64,000 nt of DNA, taken from Gnomoniopsis sp. IMI 355080 (Eukaryota > Ascomycota > Sordariomycetes > Diaporthales > Gnomoniaceae). Made by a program: the position numbers and the translations under genes. Location of the stretch: the NCBI GenBank assembly GCA_027946555.1, contig JAPEVC010000085.1:62001-126000 (forward strand), written 5' to 3'. Position 1 is the first letter of the stretch. Each line of letters starts with the position of its first letter. Shown one piece after another: positions 33,614 through 44,894 of this stretch. Below the pieces are notes generated by a model. It searched no databases and was not told the DNA's origin. It was given only the letters and a program-made list of their open reading frames with translations.

Positions 33614-35725
33614 ATGGTCTCCTTCTTTTGGGTCCTAGCACCACTTTCGGCCGTTTTGGGTGCCCCTACCCAATGTTCACCTGATGAAATTGGCTGTTTA
33701 CTGTCATCCACCTCTGAAGGAATTCGAGGTCGCCAGATTGATGCAGTGAATGCTGCTGACGCCTCTTCAACTTCGGCTGTCCAATCGTCCTCTACTGCTG
33801 TTTCTTCTTTGAGCTCTGCATCATCATCATCATCCACTCTTTCAACATCTAGCACTGCATCCAGTGCTTCGACTTCATCAACCGCTGCAGCTTCAGCGTG
33901 TGTCAATAGTGCTTCTGACAGGTCATGCTGGGGAGATTATGACATTTCCACAAACTACTACGACATTGTTCCGGATACCGGAGTGACTAGAGAGTACTGG
34001 TTCAATATCGAGAATACGACTGCCGCCCCTGATGGTATCGAGCGTGTTATCCTTGCTGTCAACGGGTCGATACCAGGCCCGACTATCATTGCCGACTGGG
34101 GCGATGAGGTTGTTGTTCACGTGACGAATAGCATGACCAACAATGGAAGCAGCATCCATTGGCACGGCGTCCGCCAAAATTACACCAATGTAAGCCTTAA
34201 ATCTCATGTCTTCTGCACTACCAAGTTTGGGTCTTGATATGCACAAGTCGTTGTGATACCCATTGTTCTAATATCAACCATTCCACCAGTACATGGACGG
34301 CGTTCCTTCAGTGACCCAATGTCCCATTGCTCCTGGCGACACCCAGACTTATAGATGGCGAGCCGTCCAATATGGATCCTCCTGGTATCATTCGCATTTC
34401 TCTGTTCAGGCGTGGGACGGTATCTTTGGAGGCATACTGATCAACGGTCCTGCTACGGCTAATTACGATACGGATCTTGGCCACGTCTTCCTAAATGACT
34501 GGTCCCACCAAACTGCAGACGTGCTCGCCTTGACAGCTGCCACCACGGGGCCTCCCACTTTAGACAATTGTCTCATCAACGGCACCAACACGTGGACGGA
34601 AGATGATGGGACAGTCGTCGGCTCGCGTTTCGAGACTACCTTTGTCGCCGATAACAAATATCGCATTCGTCTTGTCAATGGCGCGGCCGATACGCACTTC
34701 CGGTTCACAATTGACAACCATACGATGGAGGTCATCGCCAACGATTTCGTCCCTATCGTGCCCTACAACACAACTGACCTGAGCATTGGTATGGGTCAAC
34801 GCTACGACGTGATCGTCACCGCACTGAGTGAGACGACTGGCGACTTTTGGATTCGCGCTATTCCTCAAGAGGCGTGCTCCGACAACGACAATGTGGATAA
34901 CATCCTTGGTATTATTCGTTACGATAGCTCTTCTACCGCAGATCCTACATCGACTTCTTATGGCGATCTTGTCGATTCATGCGCGGATGAAGATGCATCT
35001 GACCTTGCTCCCTACTTGGCGATCAATGTTGGCAGCATTGCGGCCGAAGACGACGAGGAGGCCGCTATCACCGTCGCCACTAAAATTGAGTGGACTATGA
35101 ATTCTATCTCGTTCGTCTCGGAGTGGGACTATCCGAGTGTGATGGCGATTGCAGAAGGCAATACTAGCTGGTCAACTGCTGAGCACGTGTGGACATTGCC
35201 CACTGCTGATGAGTGGGTAATGATGATCATCCAGGTGAGCCAACCTTTGTCCTGAATCCCGATAGGCCTTCATCAGACTAACCACTCTATATAGACCGAT
35301 TTGGCCCAGGCTCATCCGATTCACCTTCACGGTCACGACTTCTGGGTGCTCGGTGCTGGAGACGGCACATACACCAACGACACTGTTCTCCAGACCGTCG
35401 GTGCCCCGCGCCGTGATGTGGCCATGCTTCCTGGCGATGGGTGGTTGGCACTGGCCTGGATCAATGACAACCCTGGCGCGTGGATCATGCATTGTAAGAC
35501 ACTTCCAAACTCCCTTCTGGTACATACTCTGAAATCCTTTGGCTGACATGATTATTTTTAGGCCACATCGCATGGCATACCGACGAAGGATTCGCGTTGC
35601 AATTGATTGAGCGAGAGTCTGAGATTAATGCCCTACAGAACAATACGTACATCGACAACACGTGCAGCAACTGGGATGCCTACGTTGCTGCTGATGACAT
35701 TGTTCAGGACGACTCCGGGATCTGA
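33614..35725 (+). CDS. secreted laccase (multicopper oxidase, ascomycete type)
   Basis: Four exons: 33614-34189, 34290-35234, 35295-35493 and 35562-35725, all in phase; 627 residues. A signal peptide (MVSFFWVLAPLSAVLGAP) is followed by an unusually long Ser/Ala-rich linker (about residues 53-95). Then come three cupredoxin domains with the four copper-binding stretches: HWHG (H182, H184), WYHSHF (H226, H228), HPIHLHGHDF (H514, H517, H519) and HCHIAWH (H573, C574, H575, H579). The axial position after the last motif fits an ascomycete laccase. The chain ends with DDSGI, the conserved DSG(L/I/V) tail that plugs the solvent channel. Known role: one-electron oxidation of phenols coupled to reduction of O2 to water, outside the cell, in melanin or lignin-phenol chemistry or detoxification. 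All ligands are present, so it should be active. Confidence 0.95.
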
Positions 35726-36373
35726 TGGGTCTGCCTGTGCAAGTCGTACACCTACCTAAGGTAGTGTGGGTAGGTAGCAAGTTCCCTTTGTCAGCTTTTT
35801 ACCTGAGTAAAGGCGACCAGTGTGGCTATGGACGCGGTTTGTAATTCATCCTGTACTCATTTTGCTGGAATGACTATGAAATTCTTGATGGTCCACCTAC
35901 ATAAGGTAGGTATATTGAGGTAAACAGTGAGACTCTAGAAGCCTCGGACCATCTAAGTGTGTATGGGCTATGATCTATCAGAAGGCTCTCAGAATGTGTC
36001 TCAATTGTTCGAATGGGGTGACTGAAAGTACGAGGTATCAGATTGGAGACAGAAGATGACATCAATAAATCCTCCTACGTTTATATTGTTCTGCCTTGTA
36101 AGATGACGCTGTTGAGCCAGCGAGTTTTATTAGTAGCGGGCCTCTCAGGCTTCAGGCCCTTCCCGTTCGGGCATAGCCTTGTAACAGGCGGCCTTACTAC
36201 AGCACAGTCAGCGCTGTGGACCCTGCTGCCTGCTTAATGACCCAGCGGCCAAACGACATAAATATAAGGAAGCCATCGAACGCATCAGTGCAAAGCACAA
36301 ATTTCGTGGTCTGGTCTTCAAACTTCAGTAAATTACATGATATATCTCTCATCACAATACGAACGAGTGTACA
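35726..36373. other. intergenic with ACCTA repeats
   Basis: Contains paired ACCTACCTAAGGTAGT/GGTAGGTAG motifs near 35750 and 35895 that could fold into hairpins. No gene supported. Confidence 0.6.
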
Positions 36374-37327
36374 ATGCTTCATCCTGTTGATGAGCAGCTT
36401 CCCACCACCATGGTGCTCACCACCCCCGAGCTGCTCGAACCCATCCTTCTCGGCCTCGATATGCGATCCCTCCTCACATCAGCACTCAGGGTGTGCCGAC
36501 AATGGCGCGACGTAATACAAGCGTCAAGGTCACTGCAACGGGCACTTTTCTTTGAGTGCGACGAGAAACAACAGCTACCCGCAGAAGGCCAGCATGACGA
36601 GGAGGTCACATTCAATCCGCTATTGGTAGAGATGTTTCCGCTCCTATTCGACTTTGCTGGCGCGCCGAGCCCCCACGGCTTCAACGACCTGGCCATCGAG
36701 GCGCTCCCCATTGGCCGACACAGGGTCGCTTTCTATCGACTTTCTGCGTCTTGGCGGCGTATGCATATCCGTCACCCTCCAGTGAAGCAAGTGGGCTTGT
36801 GGACGTTGGATGTAAGCAGAGGAAGGACCGAGAAACTGAAGATGGTCAAGTATGACGGCGGCCTGAGGATGGAATGCTTCTATTTCCTGGTGCTAAAGCA
36901 TGTGTATTGGTGGGACCTCTTTGTCAAATGGGGAGAAACTCAAGGACATCAATTGCCTCATTTCACGCACGTGCGACAACACATGGTTGATAAGGCCGAG
37001 GAGATCGTGCGCACAGCAGACGTGACCATTGGGGCATGGGGAGAAGGTTTCGCTGACGATGGAGAAGAAGGAAAGACCAGACAATTGAAGCGTGTTATGT
37101 CTAACGAGCACTCCGTAATGGAAGAGCATACCGGGAACTCTGCAGACGACAATGGACTACTAAAAATGGGAATTTTCTGGTTCAAGGTAAAGGAACCCAA
37201 TCATGGGAAACTTGTGTGGGAAAGACGGGACGGTATGTGCTGTCGAAGGCATTATCCGCTTGATCCAGACTATGTATGGGTTCATGACAATGAAACCAAC
37301 TCGGACATGAGTATAGCCGTTATATAG
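36374..37327 (+). CDS. F-box-like protein
   Basis: Single exon, 317 residues. An F-box-type motif is near the N-terminus (residues about 16-58: TPELLEPILLGLDMRSLL, then VCRQWRDVI), with the usual pattern of leucines, the C-R-x-W turn and a trailing aromatic (LQRALFFE). The rest has no recognisable repeat or substrate-binding domain (no WD40 or LRR). It does contain a weakly conserved-looking block FNPLLVEMFPLLFD that often follows the F-box in fungal proteins of this type. Family knowledge: such proteins link a substrate to an SCF ubiquitin ligase via Skp1. The substrate is unknown. The second methionine at residue 13 is an alternative start close to the F-box. Confidence 0.75.
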   Translation: MLHPVDEQLPTTMVLTTPELLEPILLGLDMRSLLTSALRVCRQWRDVIQASRSLQRALFFECDEKQQLPAEGQHDEEVTFNPLLVEMFPLLFDFAGAPSPHGFNDLAIEALPIGRHRVAFYRLSASWRRMHIRHPPVKQVGLWTLDVSRGRTEKLKMVKYDGGLRMECFYFLVLKHVYWWDLFVKWGETQGHQLPHFTHVRQHMVDKAEEIVRTADVTIGAWGEGFADDGEEGKTRQLKRVMSNEHSVMEEHTGNSADDNGLLKMGIFWFKVKEPNHGKLVWERRDGMCCRRHYPLDPDYVWVHDNETNSDMSIAVI

Positions 37328-37987
37328 GAAATCAAAGCAATATTGATCACATCCCTTGTGATTGTCACTCCAAAAGAATCCCTTAATCATACCAGGTCGA
37401 ACCTGGCACAGGCTAGCACTAATGCTGCAAACTTGGAACAGGTATGTTGGTGCAGTTGTATTGCATCTCGAAGAAAAAGAAAAAATAAGTCAGAGTGGCC
37501 TCAGGGTACTGCTACGTTGTATGGATCGGGAAGTACTCGATACTTCCTGGTGGTGATACCGTAATACTGCCTGTTGCTGCAGCCGGTGAAAGCTCCTGCC
37601 CAACACACCTAGGTAGTAGCACACAACATTCCGGCACAACGCCCGCAATAGACGTTTCTGCTAAGTTGTCTGTAACAGAAAGTATTCTTGTCCTGAAAGC
37701 CGACGAAGAGATGAGCTGGATTGTAAAGACTTGCTTTTGTTGATATTACTCTTGACAACCTGCTTTGCGCTGATCCTTCTTTACTACGAGTAAGTAGAAT
37801 AAGCAAAGATTTGCCTCACGTTGGGAAGACTGCATTTGTTTCCCCTCTTTTGCCTGAGACAATCACGTCTTCGACTCACTTGCCAGCACAGCCTTATTAG
37901 TAGAGAGCGTCCACGTCCCACGACCCCGAGCATCTGACGGGACGTTCCCCCTCGCTGTAACTCGATTCCTTGCAATTCATCAACATT
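37328..37987. other. intergenic spacer
   Basis: Short frames only. One CACCTAGGTAG motif near 37608. The right end is the leader of the IFI6-like gene. Confidence 0.6.
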
Positions 37988-38664
37988 ATGGGTTCCCTTC
38001 TCAATACAATTCGCGACTACATCTGCTGCAATGTTTCATATGACGAAGAAATCGGGCCTCTTGTTACGGAGAGTGAGATGTCAACTGACGCTACGAGAAC
38101 TCGTACTCCAGACGAAGCCGCAGCTGATGTCATCGCCCTGCTACGTGGCGCCGAGAAGAACGACCGTCGGCTGAAGAGCAAGTTGAACGAGATCGTCGGC
38201 ATCGAATCTGGCAGCTGGGCGTTATCCGTAGCCAAAGCGATCTTTAGCAAGCTGGTCGAGCTTCTGCTCACGAACGACACCGGCAAAATGGGCAATGCGA
38301 TCAACGATGCCTTGCAGAAGGTTGATGAAGTCGCGCGGGCGATCTACGATTTCCTGCGTGATCATCCTCTTGCCGTCGAGGTGTTCTGCATGATTCTCGC
38401 CATCGGCATTCTGTGGTTCATGTTGCCATGGGTCTTGGAGGTGTTGGGTTTTGCGGCTGAAGGACCGGTGGCGGGTGAGTAGAATCCATATAACCAACCC
38501 TAAGAGAAGCCAGTCTCCTCTGGCATATGTGGCCCGGAGTTACTAACAGTCATGCTCAAGAGTCGTTCGCTGCGTGGTGGGAGAGTACCTATGCTGGCTA
38601 CATTCCAAAAGGGTCCCTGTTCTCCTTTTTCCAGAAACTTGCCATGAACTGGCCACGAACGTAG
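37988..38664 (+). CDS. IFI6/IFI27 (ISG12)-like membrane protein
   Basis: Exon 1 is 37988-38474 and exon 2 is 38561-38664. The intron has a GTGAGT donor, a perfect TACTAACA branch point at about 38541 and a phase 1 junction; 196 residues from the first ATG (MGSLLNTIRDY). The N-terminal 110 residues are helical and charged (RGAEKNDRRLKSKLNEIVG). A hydrophobic segment follows (VFCMILAIGILWFMLPWVL), then the signature of the family (LGFAAEGPVAESFAAWWES, GYIPKGSLFSFFQ). It resembles the animal GFTAAGxxAGSxAA...GSLxAxLQ pattern only after splicing. In animals the family sits in mitochondrial or ER membranes and modulates apoptosis; homologues occur in filamentous fungi with unknown role. Residues 2-6 only loosely resemble an N-myristoylation signal. 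Assignment is by pattern, so moderate. Confidence 0.7.
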
Positions 38665-39269
38665 AGACTACCAGTTTGGAAGACTCGTAACATATTTGTT
38701 GCTCATGCAATGAGCATGCTTCTGCAAAAGAAAGCAGCGTTTCTATAAGCATAATGTATGGAAACGTAGTTCGAGATACACAATTATACTAAAGAATAAA
38801 ATCTTCCTTCACGAGCTTCTGCTTGATCCTACGGGTCCTTCAAAGCGATGCTACATTATGATATCGGGTCCCACTGGACGGGCGATATGGGTCCCGGCTA
38901 GGAAGGATATCTCGCTAGTGCCCAGATGTGAACGAGTATACCCACCTATAATGCTATTGGCAGCGGTCAAGAATGTAACGCCGCCATTTACTCCACTGAA
39001 GCACTGTGCGGCAGCTTCACTACTATGTCTCGTCGAGTGGAGGTGGTGGTTGCCCATGATCGACAATAAATAGCCGCCTGGAACTCAGCAGATGCGGGTG
39101 TGCGGCGCAGCAGCTCAGATGCTACTCAGGTACGTTGACCGAGTCAGGAGTCAGACCCCAACGTGCGTGCAGAACAGAAGGGCCTGAAGATATCCCAAAC
39201 TCTCGACCGGCTGAGAAGTCCATTGCGTCCAACCAAGTTTCACAGCACCAATCACCAGCTAGTTTTGTT
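38665..39269. other. intergenic, no supported gene
   Basis: Nothing recognised apart from the 3' flank of the IFI6-like gene. Confidence 0.55.
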
Positions 39270-39393
39270 TGTGGGAGCACGTTTTGACAGCGGAGGTGCA
39301 AAACGGACGGATGCCATCCAAATTACACGGGAATTCGCATACAGTGTGATCCAAGAGCCTGCGAAGGTACATCAGCTTCCCCTAGGAGCTTGA
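39270..39393 (+). pseudogene. relic of a PTH11-like receptor C-terminal tail
   Basis: The plus-strand frame here reads SGGAKRTDAIQITREF, then QEPAKVHQL. The intact PTH11-like receptor at 46258-47754 ends in GGGSAKRMDDGQITRE and TEPAKVH. The shared AKR...QITRE...EPAKVH in the same order and spacing is unlikely by chance. No transmembrane region is recognisable upstream, so only the tail of a former copy survives. It could have come from an old local duplication or from translocation of a gene end. Confidence 0.55.
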
Positions 39394-40282
39394 AAGGACA
39401 AACCTGGAAACTCATCGAAATTCAAAACATTACGGCCCCGATAGCTTGGCTCCAAAGATATCTTACGAGAGTTCACCTGTAGGCCGGAAAGCAGTATGCG
39501 AATCTACTGGTCAGGTGTGGCAAGGTCGTACGATAACACCGGACTTCAACGGGGCTTAAATTGCTCTCGTGGCTGTTTTCAAAGTGCTCAAGCTTTCTCT
39601 CAAAAAAATTGATCTACAGTAGGTACTCCTGTTTTATCATAACCTTGTGGACGAGATGTAATATTCCATGTCTGAGGCCTATTCCATATCGGAGTGAAAG
39701 GGTAGATCCATTTCTGAATACCTTCAGAGTGGTGGCGGTGACGATAGCTTTACATAAGCGTGAGAATATCATAGTAATCGAAGAACAGTATTAAAGTATT
39801 AGTCCTATAGTAATCCTAGTATACGAACCATTCCGGGGGTTGGAACTCTATAGGAACAATATTTAATATACGAAAATTGACTAGGGATAGCTTCCAAGAC
39901 GGGTAAAACATAGGGGAAAATGTGATTCCTGGAGCGTAATAGAAGCCCGGAAGACCCGGAATATTCCTGATATAATAAACGCCACAAAAAAAGTAACGGA
40001 ACTTCTCACGATATTCTAAACCAGGCAGATATTCAACGGGGGATGCATTTCGGAACAAGGGTATCTACTGTAGCTGACACATCCCGATACCTGAAGCCCA
40101 TCCGGCCCGCGGCGAGGAGCCGCCTGAGTTCAAGTACCAAGCCGCAGTTGGTATCTACTCGCCGGCGCTTCCTTCGACCCCCGAAGGCAGAAATCTCATG
40201 TTTGGGCCTCGTTAACCGCTCGTAATGTGCCGTGTTTACGTCAAGAGAGTGTTCCAGAGTTGTTGTTCACCTAGGTCCATCT
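39394..40282. other. AT-rich intergenic segment
   Basis: From about 39780 to 40040 the sequence is markedly TA-rich (TATAGTAATCC, ATATTTAATATACG). Minus-strand frames keep an 80-codon opening at 39816-40058 with no recognised domain. It may be a decayed mobile element, but I see no terminal repeats or transposase motifs. Confidence 0.45.
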
Positions 40283-42275
40283 TCAGCGTCCCAGCTTTGC
40301 CGACAAACTGTTGATGAAGGCACATCTCTTGATCAACTTCTCTTCCTCAAGTGCGTTCTGCCTTCCATGAGAAGTCTTTGAGCCCATTTCTTCATAATGC
40401 ATGGTATCAGCTAAAGGCATTTGCTGCGAGGCGTCCTGACCATCGAGACTCCTAATGTCATCCGCGTCTGTAGCCAAATAGCAATTACCGGTACCCAATG
40501 GCCCTCCGATGATCTGAAGGTTGAAACTCGAAATCTCGCTGGTCTTAGCACTGTCTGAAAGCTTATCCTCGGCGTCTGGAAAAGACTCGGGCCACTGGAG
40601 CGACGCACCAGTCACAGCCGTGTCGTCATTAGGGCTTCCTGTATAGGCAAAGTTGATGAAGGATGCCAGCAAGTGCTTAGATAACTGTCGATCAACCTCA
40701 GATATGGAGCTTTTGGGGAAAAGATTATTGTGGAGATAATCCAAGTCGCTGCCATGCACGGCACCAAGCCATGGCATTCCAGCATCACGGAACATAGGCG
40801 TCAACATACTCTGATTCAGATTGTACAGGCGGACGCCTGGAAAATTAGGGTCTTTCTTTTTTGACTGACGAGATATCTCGAATCCAAAGTCAATTGATGA
40901 GCATGTGAATAAGAGGTCACGCATAATACGAGATATCCGGAAGTAGTGGACCGGCGCCTCTGGATCCGACTCGGCCTTCCGCGCCTCGTAATTTCGAACA
41001 TCCTGTTCAAAGTCGGCAGCGGGGTATAGCGAGAAGAGATGTTCGAAATCCTCATTTGTGAGCGCATGTGCAAAATTCTTGATTGGCGTCTTCATGTCAT
41101 CCTCGGTTTGAAAGGCTGGAGCAGGCCCAGCGTTGGTGGCGCCGTCATCTTGAGCCCAACCAAATACAAAGGGAATGCCTTTGACAAATCTGCCGGTTCT
41201 GTAGAGTCTGGATTGACGATCAGGGAGAAAGTCCAAATCAACTGATGGGATGAATGTGAAGAGACCCATGGGAGGGTGGTTCTTTGCCGAATACTCCACC
41301 ACTGTCTGCAGCAGTCTGTCCATGGGCGCCTCCCTCAAGCACTGGAGAGTCGCTTCATCCGATTCCTGTCCGTTTTCCATGTTTGAGCATCCCAATAGAT
41401 CGGCTACGGCACGTGTGTGTGTCTCGGTAGCGTCGGATGTTATATTCAGCGCGGTGCCAGGTGGCCCAGACATAACCCATGCCTGCGTGAATGGAATACC
41501 TCGCTCACCTCCGAAGGTCATCAGGTGAAGGGATGAAAAGGTCCCACCGGAGCTGAGCCCAAACGATGTAACTCTATCAGGGTCGCCACCAAAAGCCGCA
41601 ATATTGTCTTTGACCCATTGGAAGCCCACTCGTTGGTCTCGCATTCCAACGTTCAAGGATTTCTGATCCTTCAGATTTGGGAGACGAGCAAAGCCGAAGA
41701 TAGTGAGGCGGTAATTCAGAACGACGTGCTGTCAATCACTCAAAATTAGTTGGAGATAGCACGGGAATGATATTGTCAAAAGACGGAAATTTTCTTACAA
41801 TGATGGGCTTGCCAAGTGAGATTGAATGCGCGATGAGGTTGGTAGGATCGAAGTGCGAATCGTACGTGGACCCCCGTACCACGCCGCCGCCAACGAGGTG
41901 CACTACAACCGGCAAGCGATCGTTCGCGGTTGTTCCGGCCGGCCTTGTGATCCGAAGATGCAGGCAATCTTCGCTGATGTTTGGGGTCTCGTCGAAGAAG
42001 GGCGGGACAGCGGCCTGGAATTGAGGACAAGCTGGTCCGGGCGATGTGCCGTCGATTTCGGTGCCATCTGGAGGCGCGAATGGCTCCGGGGGAGCAAATC
42101 GCCGCTGTCCAGAGGTGTCATGGGCGAACTTGATGTTGTGAAAGTCCTCGACCATGTATCGGTCAACCCCTCGATATTTGACTTGGCTTGTGGGCAACTT
42201 GACGAGAGGCTCTGCCGTGACGGCGGTATTTATAGCCAATCCTATAAGCACGGCACGTACCCATGAGTAATTCAT
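40283..42275 (-). CDS. secreted type-B carboxylesterase/lipase
   Basis: Exon 1 is 42275-41799 and exon 2 is 41728-40283, with a phase 0 intron (GTAAGA...TGACAG); 640 residues. A signal peptide (WVRAVLIGLAINTAVTAEP) is followed by the alpha/beta-hydrolase core: SEDCLHLRI, then NYRLTIFGF. The nucleophile elbow is GLSSGG in place of the commoner GESAGG, but still GxSxG. An acid in WAQDDGATN and the histidine in GAVHGSDLDYL complete the likely triad. The oxyanion-hole motif, usually HGGG, reads VGGG here (VVVHLVGGGVVRGS). Known role: hydrolysis of carboxylic esters; the natural substrate is unknown. It is next to a P450 on the same strand (start 803 bases from that gene's stop), which suggests but does not prove shared function. 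Confidence 0.9.
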
Positions 42276-43078
42276 GTTGAGTTCTTCAAGGCTGGATAAT
42301 ACAATGAAATCGAGGTTGACAGTGTGACTGAGACCAGACTGTCGCTGTCGAGAAAGATTTGCTGTGTATGCACCTGACTTTTGCGAGTCCGAGGTACCCC
42401 GTATCGTTGGTACTTTTCTCCTGCATGAATGCGGCTCAGTAATTTCTCTTCCATCCCCGGGCTTTGTTTTAATGGCTAGAATATTCCCAGACGCGCAAGC
42501 CTCTCTGCGCAACCAACCGTCCGTCAATGGAACATCTCGAGTAGCCCAAATCAAGTACCGCTCAACGATGTACTCTACCACGTAAAGAGAGCCAAAGGAG
42601 CCCTGGATTCCGACGAGCATATCACACATCATGAAATATTCTAACGGAGAACTCACTGAAATGTGAGTCTCATAGCACGGGCATAGATGCCACCTTCTGA
42701 TTTCGGTACCGGCGCTCTCACTAGATAAGATGGACAGGCTGAAATTCTTCCTGGTTTTACTGGCGTGCCTGCAGTTGCCAATAACAGAAACACCACCCAA
42801 AGTTCGTAAAAGGTAATGCAGATTTTGCAATTCATCATAAGTTTCAACTCATGACCGGAACGAAACTCAAAGGAGGAATATGTGTGCTCGAGTCCAGATT
42901 ACAAACGCTTGATTCAAGGAAGCTGCTCTTTCACATCTAACATGTTCCGAGAAACTCCCCGGTCAATATCATACAAATTAAGAAGATGTCATGGTACTCC
43001 ACAGACTGTAAGTCATGGACGCAAGCTCCTGAGACATCCATATTATACCAAGACACGCCGCAATAATACAAAACTGCA
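42276..43078. other. spacer between carboxylesterase and P450
   Basis: The esterase frame is not open here. I see no supported gene; the segment should contain the esterase promoter. Confidence 0.6.
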
Positions 43079-44894
43079 TCATCTGCGGGTCCAAACCAGC
43101 GGTGCTCTCTCCGGGTGGAGCATCTGTAGAAGCAGTACTGGCGCCGAATCCGTCTCGATGAGATGCAAGATCCTCTTCCTTGAAGCGTCAGCCGTCTCAC
43201 CCGACATCTTCACCGGGTCTACTCGATGTTCTCGGAATAGCGTCGCCATCGTTGCAACGAACTCCACTTGGGAGAACTTCCTTCCTGGACAGTCTCGAGC
43301 GCCCCCAGACCATGCGAGGTACGTGCCGCGACGAGGTGTGACGAGCTGTTCATCGCCGAGTGCTTGGGCCACGTGATCACCCTCTACCTTGATCCATCGG
43401 GAAGGTCGCCATTCGAGTGAATCGTTGCCCCAGTACTTTGGGTCTGTCTGTAGGGCGGCATAACTGGGGATCACCATGGTCTCAGGCGGAAGGACGATGG
43501 TCTTCTTGCCCTCGGCGCCCACCCTCAAAGTCTGAGTGCCGGTATCTGTGAACTTCGACGTCGGCACTGGCGTATAGAGCCGCAATGTCTCCAGCATAAT
43601 AGCCAGGCAGCGTTTCAACCTGGGGAAGTCAAGTTCGTACTCCCATTCTTGCGGGCACCGCTGTCCAGCGACTTCACATATCTCCTCGTGGATCCAATCC
43701 TGAACTTCCGGGAAAGCGGCTAGGAAGTAGAGAGCGAATGTGAATGTATGTGCAGTGGTATCATGGCCAGCGAAGTTGAACGTGAATATGTTGCCGTAAA
43801 TCTCGCTCTCTGAGAGCTGACTCTGGGGGTCGTCAGTCAGGGAGGCGCGGACGAGCAGGTTCAAGAAAATCTGGTCCCCAGCTTGAGATTGTCCGTTGTC
43901 AACTGCCTGCTTCTCCTGCTCGTAGGCTTCTGTCATGTGTCTCTGGAAAGAATTGCATGCTTTGTGAAGAGTTTGAAGTTTTTTCGGTAGCCAAGTCTTT
44001 CCAAGGAACTTGGGACCAAAAACAAAAATGAGAACACAATTGTCCAGGATCATTTTCAAGGAGTCCTTGTAGCTCATTACGGACTCATCCGAGGATGGCA
44101 ATGCCAGTTCTTCGCGGCCTCTAAATTTGAAAGACTTGCCAAAGCCGGCTCTCGACATAACGTGGAGAGCGAGAGTTCGAGCGTCATCGGCAACAGTCTC
44201 GACAGAGGGTTTGGAGGTCCAGTACTCCAAGACATCGGCGGCCACAGTCACACTCTCGGACCAGACGATGATGTTGTTCTGATCATTGAAGGAATTATTG
44301 ACCAGCCTTCGATGTTTACGCCATTGGTCTCCTTGGGACTAGAGGATTTATTAGTACTGCGGGATCAAATGCATGACATGGGAGTACTGACGGTTGCTAT
44401 ATTTTCACCAAAGACATCGAGCATCGCTAGAACATACGTGAGCTTCTATCCTTGAAGTCATCGTCCATACTTGTGAGGTCAGGGTACTCACCAGTTGCGG
44501 AGACTTCGCGAGGAAAGTCTTTCCCCCTCTTCCATATCTCCAGCACAGTGTCCGGATCTCCAATATATAGCCAGTTCCTCACCGACGTAACGTGCATCCA
44601 GACGTCACCCATCTCGTGATGGGAGCGGTATCTGTCCTCAAGTTCCCAACCGCGGAAGTTGTACCTGGTGAAGGTGTTCTTGCCTAGTCCGAACGGAAGG
44701 CGCTTGACGAGCGCGAGAACCGGACGATCAAGGAGCATCCATATTGGGTTATTGTGGTTGATAGGAATGATGCGAAATGGTATGCCGACCTGTTTGGCCT
44801 TGAGGTAGTTCCTGGCCAAACATAGGCCTGAGTGCAAAATCAGTGCAAGACTGATTAGCGAGACGGACAAAGCCGCTGCGAAAAGGAAAGACAT
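43079..44894 (-). CDS. cytochrome P450, microsomal
   Basis: Three exons on the minus strand: 44894-44492, 44426-44392 (only 35 nt) and 44338-43079; 565 residues. An N-terminal membrane anchor (LFAAALSVSLISLALILHSGL) is followed by a proline-poor hinge. Motifs: DVFGENIAT split over the small exon, then GDQWRKHRRLVNNSFND for the C-helix, FAGHDTTAHTF for the I-helix, ETLRLYTPVP for ExxR, and WSGGARDCPGR with the haem cysteine at residue 496. The tiny second exon joins correctly only with both flanking splice sites, and the family sequence supports it. Overall the pattern resembles fungal E-class P450s that begin with a GRDFxREVSATG-type block. Substrate unknown. Probably ER-anchored; same strand as the esterase. 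Confidence 0.92.
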
